In this document: positions 47,125 to 58,313 of the stretch, in pieces
How positions within the stretch are numbered: position 1 is the stretch's first letter
Layout of the letters: every line of letters starts with the position of its first letter
From: Fistularia commersonii
Lineage: Eukaryota > Chordata > Actinopteri > Syngnathiformes > Fistulariidae
Reading direction: 5' to 3'
DNA length: 64,000 nt
NCBI GenBank assembly: GCA_037954325.1
Contig: JBBMNZ010000007.1
Location: 20,067,001-20,131,000, forward strand
Made by a program: the position numbers and the translations under genes
Notes under the pieces: model-generated
Databases searched by the model: none
Told to the model about the DNA's origin: nothing
Seen by the model: the letters and a program-made list of their open reading frames with translations, nothing else

Positions 47125-49288
47125 CCCCAGAGAAACCAGGATGTAAAATTTATGATCAGGCTGTGGAAGTCCTGCATGCCCATTTCTCCCCAAAACCCAC
47201 TGTGATTGCTGAAAGATATCACTTCTATAAACAACATCAAGCACAGGGGGAACCAATTTGCACAATTCATTATGGATTTAAGGAAATTGTCTGAGCATTG
47301 TGAATTTGGGGATCACCTGCAAAATGCACTCAGGGACAGGTTGGTCTGTGGCCTCAGCAGTGAGTCCATGCAGAAGAAGCTACTAACAGAGGCCAACCTC
47401 ACACTATCAGAAAGCAGTGGAAATCTTCATGTCTATGGAGACAGTGGTAAGGCAGTCCCAGCAGTTTAGCAACTCGCTGAAGGTGAATGCAGTTTCCTTC
47501 TCATTCGTGCTGGGGGGACAAACCATACTGAAAGTGACTGCTTTTACAAGGACCAGAGTTGCCACTGCTGTGGTAAGTAAAGGCCACATTTCACACACAT
47601 GCAAAGAGAGCAGACAAAGAAGTAAAGCAGGAACCACAACATGGGGGAGGAAAGACAACAAATGGAGCGAAAATTCAAGGAGACAGGGAAATTACCATCC
47701 CACCAATGATATGCAGAGTGACACAAGGAGACACAGGTGCAGCAATGTTCATTATCTCAGAGAAGCTGCATAATGCACAATTTAGCCACATCCATCTGTG
47801 CCACACCCACATCTTTCTGAAAACATAAACTGGCCAAGTTATCACTACAGCAGGGATGGTGAAAGTTAGGGTACAGATAAATAAACAAAGTGCACAGCTT
47901 CCCCTGTATGTACTCAAAAGTAACACAACCCCCAATTTGCCATTAGTGGTTGAGAAGTATGAGACTGAACTGGAGAGCAATAGCGTCAGCCAAATCCATT
48001 CATCGCATGCATAACAATGACACCCTGGGAACAGTTCTAAATAGTCACACAGAGGTGTTCAAAGATGAACGGGGAACTTTAAAGGATTTTGACGTAGTGC
48101 TGACACTCAAGCCAGATTATCAGCCCAAGTTCTGTTAGGCATGGATGGGCCCTTATGCATCCAGGCCCAAGGAAAATCATGGCCATGGGCAGGGGCGCAG
48201 TGGCAGTGAATGCATTTTGATTTTGCAGGCCCTTCGGAGAGACCTATGTTTCTGGTGGTAGTAGATGCCCACACTGCCCAAGTGGCTGGAAGTGCAGCTG
48301 ATGGATTCCACCATGACTGCTGAGACGATTCGCTTTGAGCTTTTCTCAAAGCGAATGGGGTGAAGCACATGCGCTCTGTACCATTTCACCCAGCCACATA
48401 TGGACAGGCAGAAAGTTTTGTGCAAATGCTGGAGTGTTCGTTGAAAGCGTCCAGAGGGTCAACCACAGTTCGGCATAGGCTGGATTCATTCTTGCTCAGC
48501 TACAGAAATGCCCCACATGCTATAACTAATGAGTCCCTGGTCACGCTCTTCCTCTGCTGCCAGCTCCGAACCCGCTTCAACCTCCTTAAGCCAAGTGTGG
48601 CAGCAGTGGTGTATCAGGCTCAGGCAGATCATCAGGATCACAGGGCCCTATTTGCCAAGGACAAAAACTTCGCAGTGGGGGATTCTGTCCTGGCCCGTGC
48701 TTATAGGCAAGGGGAGGAGAAGTGGATGCCAGGTGTGGTGGTGTCCCAGTTGGGGCCAGTATCTTACACAGTTGATGTGTGCTCAGGAGTACTCTGGAAA
48801 CATCAAACTAATCAGATGCGGGTCAGTGAGCTGGGAATCCTTTTACCCTGAGAGCCACAACAACCAGCAGGACTGAGTCAACCAGTTACAGTCCCAATGA
48901 TAGTGGCGGGGGAATGGGGGGGTACCAGATTTCTCCCAACCTCGAGGCTGTTCCTCCTCCAGACAATGAGGAGGTACCCTTCACGATTCCTAACCCCTGA
49001 TGGTCTAACCTTTTAAGAGAATTGGGGTAAGGGCCCTTGCCCCATTTGTTCTATTAGTGACTTGTGTCTCAGCAAAGAGGCAGAATAATCCCCAGACTCA
49101 AGGTGTGGGGCAGTCTACCCCCAGCCTCAGGGAAGTGGTGTTATCGGTTCATTTCATTGCCTCTAGGCCTGGTTGATTTATTGTTTGTAAAAAAGGGGTA
49201 ATTAAAATGTTTAATATTGTTCTGTTTGAACACCCAGTTACGATCCAAAAGAGTTGGGGTACTGTATTCTAGATAAGTGGGGAGAAGA

Positions 49289-49503
49289 TGTGGGTTCAAG
49301 TTGCTTGCTCTGGTCATTTCTCCCAGGTGCCGCTAGAGGGCGATAGTGTTTATTTGTGATTTGGTTGAGGCTTCTTCCCACTGTGTAAATAAAGGTCTTC
49401 TGTAACGGCAGCATGGTATTACGGCCTCAACCCCAATACTCTTTGATAACTTAAGTCTCAATAGTATATGTACTTGAGTGCACTCACTTAGGGAACATAG
49501 CAC
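49289..49503 (+). repeat. 3' LTR remnant
   Basis: A purine-rich tract (agataagtggggagaag) precedes it, as expected for a polypurine primer. It holds AATAAA (gtgtaaataaaggtcttctg) and the same closing block as the 5' copy. Boundaries are approximate. Confidence 0.6.
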
Positions 49504-50478
49504 ATCGATGATAGACATCCTGTATGAAAGTATAATGAGCAAATGATGAATTATTGACAGATGAAGCATTTGTTGATTGATGATGAGATGATAGACAGAG
49601 AAAACAGAGATGAGCAGATGATGGGGTTATTTACAGATGAAGATAGGCTCAATGAAAATGAAGGGATGCTGACATGACTGACAAATGACGGGAAAATAAA
49701 ACACTTGAATACCTATCAACATCCCATTTTAACACTTGAGTCACAGCTACAGGTGTTTGAAATATAGAAAAAATGAAGAATCCGACTGACCCTGAAAGGC
49801 TTGCAGTTTGAAGCCAAGAAACACTCTCCCATTCTACCCCCTCACCCATCCCACACCACACCACTTCATCCACTTCAACCTCTACAGATCTTTTGACTTC
49901 CCGCTTCCTATCACTTCCCACAGATTCAAGCTTTCAATTCATTGCTTCCATCTGAGACAGGGGACATTTTTCAAATCATAGAAAATTTCTCTTCACAGAA
50001 CTGACCAACATGAAAAAAGCAGTGGTTTAAAATGAGTTATGCATCTATAAAATATCTGGTGGGTATGTAGATTAATAAATAAATCTTAAAAAAATGGGAG
50101 GGATGTTACATTAAAATGCTGTAAATTCAAAAAAAAAAGAGAAATCACCTGGAAATCTACTAGAACCTATCTGAAAATCTGAGGCAAAACAGCTTGTGAA
50201 ACCTGATAATTGAGAAATCAAGTGAATGATTTTCATTGTGAGGAGAATAAAAGAAAAAGCCTTGTCAGAGAACAAACTGTGTAAGAGAATTTTTAAACCT
50301 TTTGGCACTTTTTGTGCAGTGAATTTTCCTAAAATGTCTAAAGAGTGGAAAAAGTGGAATTGAGCAACTATTACCAAAATGATTATTAAAGAAAATTATA
50401 ATACAATAAAGATACATTGTGGTAACATTACTACAACTTCTACTGTTCCTAGTGCTACTAATATTACTACAACTACTA

Positions 50479-50847
50479 CACTGCTCAAATAAATAAAGGG
50501 AACACTAAAATAACACATCCTAGATCTGAATGAATGAAAAAATTCTCATTAAATAATTTGTTCTTTACATAGTTGAATGTGCTGACAACAAAGTCACACA
50601 AGAATTCTCAATGGAAATTAAATTTACCAACCCATGGAGGTCTGGATTTGGAGTCACACTCAAAATGAAAGTGGAAGAACACACTACAGGCTGATCCAAC
50701 TTTGATAAATTGGATTGATTTGATGTCCTTAAAACAAGCCAAAATAAATCTGTGTTCCTTCCTAAGTGGACAGTTTGATTTCACAGAAGTGTGATTGACT
50801 TGGAATTACATGGTGTTGTGTAAGTGTTCCCTTTATTTTTCTGCAAT
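50479..50847 (+). mobile_element. Tc1-derived MITE
   Basis: The left end cactgctcaaataaataaagggaacact and the right end agtgttccctttatttttctg share an inverted AATAAAGGGAACACT. A TA precedes the left end. At about 370 bp with no coding frame, this is a common non-autonomous fish element; a partial second copy is at 38350. Confidence 0.75.
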
Positions 50848-51464
50848 TATTATTTTCTCTTATAATTATGATTGAATATTCATGACTGTAATAGTTATAA
50901 CATGCATGAAGTCCAGACATTTTAATTTCCTCTTATTATTTGAACTTTATTTTTAAGGTTTCTGTAGGGCAAAACAGATTGATGATGAGTATGATCACAA
51001 CAATAGCAACAACAATCGAGTCACTTTTAGGAAAAATCATGGTCTCTGCCTCTGACGTTCTATTCAGTGAAAAGTCATGGAATAATTATTTTATTTAGGA
51101 CTGAATATTAAAAGTAGCAGATGTCAGAAGGGCTACAGGGAAATGAACCAGTTTACCAGTCCAAGTCCCAGTGCAAGACGGAGGTACTGCTCATTAACTG
51201 TGTCCCACTTTTCTCCCTGGGCCACCATGTTCACCCTTAACCTTTAATAAGAAGATAAAAATTCTCTTTAGAATTAAATGGTAAATGACATATATATATT
51301 TTTTCAGACCAGAGAAGCAATAGATAGCAATAGCAATAGTTTCTTTTTGGGGTTATTTTTGGGCAGTTTGCAATTATTTTTGAGACCATTTTGAAACATT
51401 TCAAAAATTCAGGGACATTTTTATTTTATTTTGGTCAAATAAGACTTTAGTTTGAGGTGGCTTT

Positions 51465-51633
51465 TTTTTTTATATATATTTTATTAATCCCTTGCAGGAT
51501 TTAACCCATCATGGATGAACCATGCCAAAGCAGCACCAGGGGAGCAGTTAGGGGTTCAGTGTCTCCTAGGAGGACCATGGAATTGAACCAGTGTTTAGAC
51601 CCAATGACAATCCCTCTACCACCCCTTTGACTT
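51465..51633 (-). mobile_element. tRNA-derived SINE, copy 3
   Basis: The minus strand reads ggtggtagagggattgtcat, gggtctaaacactggttcaat, ctgaacccctaactgctccc and a tail gggattaataaa followed by A-rich sequence. It is inverted relative to the copy at 55548, with grm7 exon 8 between them. Confidence 0.7.
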
Positions 51634-52142
51634 CTTTTTTGAATATTTTCATTGATGGAATTATCTTGGCATGTAAACATATTTTCAAGTATTTTTTTTC
51701 TTAATTTTCAACTATATCTTTATGTTGTTAAAAAAAATATTGTTTTAACATACTCGGTCATTTTTTAATGAATTTTCATTGGATTTTTAAATTAGTTTTC
51801 AGGTGATCTCTGATGTATTATGTCATCAGTCATTTTCATATAATAAAAAAGGAAAGATCCCTTAATGCAACTTTCCACATGTTTTTTAAATACCTGTCGA
51901 CACATTCAAACACATTTTTCAGACAAGTTTACGACTATAATGGAAAATATGTCTATGAATTAAAAGAATATTACATAAATATTAAGTCCTAGAAATGTAA
52001 TATTTGGACTTTGATAAAGGTAACATGTTTCTGCTTTCCTCCCACAGTCCAAAAACATGCAGCAAGTAAAATTGCCCAGATGTGTGAATGAGAGCGTGAA
52101 TGGTTGTCTGTCTCTATATGTGGCCCCGCAATTGCCTGCTGA

Positions 52143-52470
52143 CCAGTCCAGGGTGTAGCCTGCCTCTCACCCAATGGCAGCTGGAATAGGCTACAGCATA
52201 ACCTCAGTGACCCCCAATGTAGGATAAGCGGTATACAATTGATGGATGGATAAAGTAATGTTAGACTGGATCCCTTCAAAACCTCTTTAGGGTCCATTGA
52301 CAACACATTGAGAAAATCATCCTGCACAGCATGATCTGATTTATAAGTCAGATGAAATGCAGATGGTTGTGGTGGTGGTGGGGATGTCAATGAATATTAT
52401 ATCTATAAATATTGTTAATACATTAAATATATGAGTAACAATGATAATAACTATTACATCTTAATCTGAT
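52143..52470 (-). repeat. Inverted repeat arm 2 (intron 8)
   Basis: Read on the minus strand, it matches 61653-61979 along its full about 327 bp, roughly 85-90% identical by eye. Shared blocks include ccaccaccaccacaaccatctgcat, ttttctcaatgtgt and tcaatggaccctaaagaggtttt. The left third is the common CCATCCATCAATTGT... teleost repeat. The rest is only seen in these two places in the window. Confidence 0.88.
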
Positions 52471-52559
52471 TTTTTTAAGCTTCTCTGAGGTAAAATCCAG
52501 GTTCTCAGTTTTAATGAATTCCGAATTTCTGTTTACTGTGACAGTTATAATGAATTAAT

Positions 52560-53820
52560 CTTCTTCTCCCTCTTCTCCTTTCGGCTTTTCCCTTCAGGTG
52601 TCGCCACAATGAATCAACCTTCTCCATCTAACCCTATTCTCTGTATCCTCCACTCTCACACCAACTACCTTCATTTCCTCTCTCACTACGTCCATAAATC
52701 TTCTCCTTGGTCATCCTCAAGACCTCCTGCCGGGCAGCTCCAATTCAAGCATCCGCCTACCAATATATTCTCTATCCCGCCTTTGTACATGACCGAACCA
52801 TCTCAGTCTGGCTTCTCTGACCATTTGACGTGTGCTGTTCCTCTGATAGACTTATTCCTGATCCTATTCAGCCCAGAGAACCTTACTCTTCATCTCTGCA
52901 ACCTCTAACTTTGCCTCCTGTCTTTTGGTCATTGTTACTGTTTCTAGGCCATACAGCATCGCTGGTCTCACCACTGTCTTGTACACCTTTCCTTTCATTC
53001 TGGCTGATAGTCTTCTATCACATAGTACCCCTGACACTTTTCTCCACCCATCCCAACCTCCTTGAACCCGTCTCTTCATGTCTTTTCCACACTCTCCGAT
53101 GCTCTTGACTGTTGACCCAAAGTACCTGAAATCCTCCAACTTCTTGATCTCTACTCCCTGTAGCCTCACTGTTCCACTTGAGTTCACACACATATACTCT
53201 GTCTTGTTGTGACTTACTTTCATTCCTCTCCTTTCCAGTGCATACCTCTACCTTTCTAGATTTTCCTCAACCTGTTCTCTGCTCTCACTGCAGATCACAA
53301 TGTCATCTGTAAACATCATGTTCCATGGAGATTCCTGTCTAACCTCATCCGTCTGCCTGTCCATCACCATTGCAAACAAGAAGGGGCTCAGAGCTGAACC
53401 CTGATGGTGTCCCACCTCCACCTTGAACTTTTCTGTTACCCCTACAGCACACCGTACCAGTGTCTCACAGCTAGCATACATGTCCTGCACCAGTCTAACA
53501 TACCTCTCTGCCACTCCAGATTTCCTCATACAATAATAGACCTCCTCTCTTGGCACCCTGTCATATGCTATGCTAGGTCTACAAAAACACAAAGCAGCTC
53601 CCCTGGCCTTCTCTGTACATTGCTATTAGCATTCTCAATCCAAATACTGCATCTGTAGTACTCTTTCTCGGCATGAAGCCATGCTGCTGTTCACAAATGC
53701 TGACTTCTGCTCTCAGTCTAGTTTCCACTACTCTTTCCCATGACATCGTTGTATGGCATATCAACTTTATCCCTCTATAGTTGCCGCAATTCTGCACAGC
53801 CCCTTATTCTTAAAAATGAG
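52560..53820 (-). mobile_element. RTE-like LINE copy D
   Basis: Minus-strand frames give the RT: QNCGNYRGIKLICHTTMSWE (53797 down), EVSICEQQHGFMPRKSTTDA, YDRVPREEVYYCMRKSGVAE, VGHHQGSALSPFLFAMVMDR and WNMMFTDDIVICSESREQVE. The catalytic FADD has become FTDD. The C-terminal portion (GWRKVSGVLCDRRLSARMKG, KTVVRPAMLYGLETV) and a 3' end with tcctctagat-like copy-B sequence follow. It lacks the endonuclease. It has the same orientation as grm7 and ends about 620 bp from exon 8. Confidence 0.8.
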
Positions 53821-54438
53821 CACCATCATATAATGAATTAATACACATGAAAAAACCCAATATATATATATTCCAGTATTTCCGTGTTGCAGTTGCAGAA
53901 TCAAATGACTTTGTTGTCATTGAGTTCAACATGATTGATAAGAATACTATAACTCTGACTGACTTTCTTTTACCACTGAGGTATATGCATTGCTGTATTG
54001 TCATCATTATAATGAGATGTTCTTTTAATTGAAATCTTGAATAGTATAAATGGATTTAGGTATTCATTATTCCACCTTTCTTCAAATCTTTGACAGATAT
54101 TGTACCAACAGCAGGCATCAAAAAAAGCAGTTTCATCCTCAGTACCTTGTTGTCAGAATGGAAGTGAATGTATGTAACAATGTTGAATATATTGCTTAAA
54201 ACATGTAAAACCTCAGTGGAAAACCATGTAAAAATGCATCTTTCAGGATTCATCAATGTCACAGCTGGCTGGTTTTGGACACCTAACACTTTTCACCACT
54301 ACAAAAAGATAAAACTAAGGTGGAGATGTTCAAGACAGAAAGAGAAACATACTGTTTTTCTGATTGATCAGGTTGTTTTTTTCAATACATTATCCCCAAA
54401 AAACTCAATTGTCAGTTAAAAACTTAATGTTTTCTTAC

Positions 54439-55374
54439 CTTCTCTGCAGATTGTGCTGTCCCAAAGAAGATCGGTATGAAGGCCAGCCAAACAATGCAGG
54501 TCGTGTACATGGTGAAGCCAATGGGTTTGGCCTCATTGAAATTCTCTGGTACGCCTCGAGTCTTGATTGCATAAACAGTACATGTGACCATCAGTAAGAT
54601 ACTGTAACCCAAAGAGCAGATTATCTGTAGATCTGTGATATCGCACTTCAACACGCCTCGTGCAAATTCTGGATTGATGGTCTTCTGCTCGTTGTAGTCG
54701 ATTATGGTGTTTGGTGGGTCCACACCAAACCAGATCAGGACCCCCAGTAGCTGGACAGAGATGAGGCTGGATGTGATGGCTAACTGTGAGGTGGGGCTTA
54801 TCAATCGTGGAGCTGTCACTGACTTTTTGCCTTGCTCAAAGATTCGATAAATGCGGTTAGTTTTGGTTAGGAGGGCAGCGTAGCTGATGCACATTCCTAG
54901 CCCAAGGAAAATCCTTCTGAAAGAGCAAATGGCCACATCTGGCATGGCAATCATTAGGAAGGTGATGATGTAGCAAAGAAAAATCCCTGTCAACAGGACG
55001 TAACTCAACTCCCTGCCAGATGCACGAACGATTGGTGTGTCATTGTAGCGTACAAATGTAGCCATGACAAACGTTGTGGCTATGATCCCAAGCATAGCCA
55101 GGAACACCGGGATCATGGCCCATGGAGAGTGCCACTCCAGCCTAATAATTGGAATTGGCTGGCAAGAAGTGTGGTTTGTGTTGGGTCGCAGGTTGTATGA
55201 GCAAAGTTTGCAAGAGAACTCGTCATGTTGATATTGGTAGCCATCACAGGGCTCACAGTGCCAACAGCAGGACATGCCCTTCACCACCTTTTTACGCTGG
55301 CCGGTCAGACATGGAGGGCTGCACACGGAGCTTGGAACTTCCTGCTCACCACCAGGCCATTGTATATCCTCAAT
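54439..55374 (-). CDS. grm7: grm7 exon 8 (cysteine-rich domain and TM1-TM6)
   Basis: This 936-bp exon encodes 312 residues. It begins [18 protein letters not shown], continues through the cysteine-rich domain ([14 protein letters not shown], then CKLC and an NHT sequon), and then through TM1 ([18 protein letters not shown]), TM2 ([20 protein letters not shown]), TM3 ([20 protein letters not shown]), TM4 ([15 protein letters not shown]), the loop-2 cysteine ([10 protein letters not shown]), TM5 ([20 protein letters not shown]) and TM6 ([20 protein letters not shown]). The acceptor is tctttctctgcag and the donor is GTAAGA at 54438; phase is 0/0. Its mix of residues ([34 protein letters not shown]) fits mGluR7 better than mGluR4, 6 or 8 by recall of those families. 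The receptor couples to Gi/o, inhibits adenylyl cyclase and acts at presynaptic active zones. The frame is fully open, with no decay. Confidence 0.97.
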
Positions 55375-55547
55375 CTGCAGAGAAAGAATTAAAGGTAAGT
55401 CTGAGAAGTCAACCCTTGCTTTTTGTACTGTGGTGAGGATTGCAGAGTAAGCTTATGTTTACATTTTAGAGTTTCCCAAATGCAGAGAATGCTTTTCCAC
55501 AGTATCCATCAGAAAAGTGTCAGGCGTTCATTAGTGTTTGAACAAGG

Positions 55548-55735
55548 GTAACGTGGCGCAGGAGGTAGAGCAATCGTCTTTGGAACTGAACATTCTTGGT
55601 TTGATTCCCGGCTCCCCCTACTGCGTCGAAGTGTTGTTGAGCAAGACACTGAAGCCCTAACTACTCCGCTGGTACTGGTGGTAATTGCAGAGAATGAATT
55701 TCCCCATGAGGGATTAATAAAGGATTAATTATAAC
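55548..55735 (+). mobile_element. tRNA-derived SINE, copy 4 (best preserved)
   Basis: An A box (TGGCGCAGGAGG) and a B box (GGTTTGATTCC, consensus GGTTCGANNCC) lie about 47 bp apart, as in tRNA-derived pol III promoters. They are followed by a SINE body (gtgttgttgagcaagacact) and a tail tgagggattaataaaggatt. It lies in intron 7, antisense to grm7. Confidence 0.75.
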
Positions 55736-56424
55736 CATGTGTAATTCCAAATGCACTGTTTAGATTGTCATGGGATCTTGTGACATTTGTTTGGTTGAAT
55801 CACTGACCTTAGCCCCTTTGTTTCAGTTGAAGTTTTGGTAATCAAAACCTCTGGTAAATGTGCACTGGATTAAGATTGATTTGTCAGTTTTTGTTATCCA
55901 AGTTGGTCTGTTTATGGCTACCTGGAGCAGCTTGTTATTCAGTGATGACTTTCCTTGACAATCATTTTACAGAAATACACCAGATACAAAGTCTGAGCAA
56001 AATATGTGCCAACAGATGTCACTCTGTCACTTGGGCTGACCTCAGCATTTATGAAAACCTTTACAATGGACATTACTTCACCAGGTGACATGATGCTCAG
56101 CTGTGAATCATGCCTTTTGTATTGTGAGGATGGCCACCTGTCTTATAAGACATGCTGCCCAGGCTACACTGGATATAAAGCTACACTTACACTTGCTCTT
56201 CAAACAACCATTTAAAGAAGAGTATAAAACAACCTTTGGTCTCGACCCCTGTCCAGGTATTTTGCCTTAGTAAACCAGGCCAGGGGATAATTCCCCCATG
56301 ACACTGCCAGTAGATAAAAGTCATGTAAGTGTTTCAAAAACATGAAAAAAGCAATGAATAATCAGAAGGAAAAAAAGACAAATACCAGAGAAATAGCTAA
56401 ACAACAGAAAAAAATTGATTAATT

Positions 56425-56745
56425 CCATCCATCCATCCATCCATCCATCCATCCATCCATCAATCCATCTACTATCCCTTATCCTGCACTCAGGGATGAT
56501 GGAGCCTATCCCAGCTGTCATCAGGCAAGAGGCTGGTTGCCTGTTAGGGCCACATATACAGACAGACAACATTCACTCACTCATTCATTCTGCATTCGGG
56601 GCAATTCTCCCATTTTTTTTTCCATTTAACCTGCTGCATGTTTTTGGACTATGGGAGGAAACCGGAGAACCAGGAGGAAACCCATGTATACACAGGGTAG
56701 AACATGCAAACTCCACACAGAAAGCCCTTGTTGGAATCGAATACT
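56425..56745 (+). repeat. Teleost interspersed repeat with (CATC)n, copy 4
   Basis: A perfect CCAT/CATC array (56425-56462) is followed by cttatcctgcactcaggg, gagcctatcccagctgtcat, ttttggactatgggaggaaac and gtagaacatgcaaactcca. This is the full block order of the family also seen at 12265. Confidence 0.75.
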
Positions 56746-58173
56746 ACAAAGGCACTTAGAGTAAACAACGTTTAACCTGAAACACCATGACAAATATGAT
56801 ATATATGATATAATATAAAAACTCTATATAAGGATTGATGATATACCACAGAAATCTGTGAGTAATTTTACAACCTGAAATCCTAAACAAATTCTTTAAA
56901 AATCAGGAAGCCATTATACCTGAAATCACCAAATTACCTAAAATGACTTTCCGATGATTAATTCTGATGATAATTCTGATGATAATTCTGATCAGCGACT
57001 TATGAGACCATATTACATTCTGAGTTTATAATGAAGAAATTTGGGTATGATAAAGTTACATTTAAAAAAAAGCCAGTAACTTCACCCAACATGTGTTACA
57101 TTGTTTCTTTCCTGCCAATGGAAACACTGCAGTTCAGCCAGAGGTCAAACATGCGAGTCCTTGTGTGCTGCATCACATTACAGCGGCAATGCAGCCACAT
57201 GCATCTTCAGTAATGATGGTAGTTTGTGACTCGCATGACAACACACACAAATGCACAGTGTGTTATTGCTGCTGGGGCCTCAGCAAGCTCCTCGGGTCTC
57301 ATGGGACTGGAAGTGCAATCCAAAAAGAGTTGATCAGGAGCGGGCTGTTCTGGCAGTACTCAAAAAATGACACAAAAATTTTACAGAAAATTACCTAAAA
57401 GCTGGATGGAAATGGCGCAATCTGAGCTATAAAGTTAAAGGGGACATTTAGGTGATATGCAAAGAAAAACTCTTTTTATTAAAAGGCAAACCAAGAAAAA
57501 GGAATAGCCAACAAAAAATCGAGTAAACTAGTCTGAAAATGTAAAAAAGTGTAACTTGTGTGCTTCAAAATTATCAATAAAATTCTAATGGATTCTGAAA
57601 AAAACAATTTCATTTTTTTGAAATTCAAAAAGAATGATAATAGAAAAAAGAAAGTCAGGTCCCTTCATATTGAAATGTTGGAATGGCTCTAAAGCTGAAA
57701 ATCAATGCATACATGAATTTTGGTAGAAAAACTGAGCCCTGATAAAAAAAAAACAACAAAATGCTCTTAATATTGTACTAATCCACCTCGGCAGGCTTTG
57801 GAACTGAGCTCCTTCAGATGTGATTAACAGACAACTCTCACATCCGATCCCCCTGCCGCTCAATAAGAATGGATATTGAGGAGGTAGGATAATCCTGATG
57901 GGGACACAAGGGAGAGGGGCTTTGAGGGTTTGTGAGTGTAGGGGGTTAATCAATAAACCTTTATGTATATGTTCCAACACACACCAACACACACACACAA
58001 AGACACATAAGTCTGGTGTCAAGAGAATCTCAATAATTTCAAGTCAACTTCTTTTCGACAATGTTCCAAGTCATATGACCAAATAAAAATCAGCTTACAA
58101 ACAACAGAAACAAACAAAGAAAAGTAGAACTTCAGACAAAAATACAACACAAACACAACATTGCTGGACTCAC

Positions 58174-58313
58174 ATTGAGTTGCAAACTCTCAGTCCATTG
58201 CCCGATAATCCGATACCCTGGCCCGCTCACGTTGCTCCATTGATACTGAAACAGGTCGTAACGTCCCGGAGCATCACCATTACGGTTGAAGGTCACAGAT
58301 GTTCCAGCACTTC
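58174..58313 (-). CDS. grm7: grm7 exon 7 (junction of ligand-binding and cysteine-rich domains)
   Basis: This 140-bp exon encodes [20 protein letters not shown], then [19 protein letters not shown] and TESLQLN. It is the C-terminal strand pair of the ligand-binding domain, where mGluRs carry the conserved NGDAPGRYD and YxxIGQW signatures. The acceptor is tttttcaaacag directly above 58313. The donor is GTGAGTCC starting at 58173. Phase is 1 in and 0 out, joining in frame to both neighbours. NVS is a potential N-glycosylation sequon. The continuous frame runs on into the intron (VSPAM...), which is read-through and not part of the protein. The exon lies between arms of a long inverted repeat (see findings). 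Confidence 0.95.

Larger units (their letters stand above)
45855..49503 (+). mobile_element. Ty3/gypsy-like LTR retrotransposon, decayed
   Basis: Paired LTR-like ends share tggtcatttctccc, a cgat(a)gtgtt block, actcttt/cgata, aagtc and agtatatgtacttaagtg (5' about 45855-45990; 3' about 49289-49503). Between them, plus-strand gag pieces (YVRAFDEATEQWLTYVERF, ILRKLSEHCEFGDHL) come first. A zinc-knuckle-like CHCCGK...HISHTC (about 47560-47610) and a protease DTGAAMFIIS (about 47730) follow. Integrase parts are at 48230-48850 (FLVVVDAHTAQ, KHMRSVPFHPATYGQAE, SYRNAPHAITNE). RT and RNase H are absent. Stops, shifts and a hAT insertion make it inactive. Confidence 0.78.
55375..58173 (-). other. grm7: grm7 intron 7
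   Basis: This 2,799-bp phase-0 intron contains one tRNA-derived SINE (55548-55735) and one copy of a common teleost interspersed repeat with a CATC array (56425-56745). The remainder (55740-56420 and 56750-58173) shows no recognisable feature. Confidence 0.85.

Noticed and set aside
55548..55735. Functional tRNA gene
   Set aside because: A and B boxes are tRNA-like, but there is no cloverleaf with acceptor stem, and the body and tail recur at three other sites, so it is a SINE.
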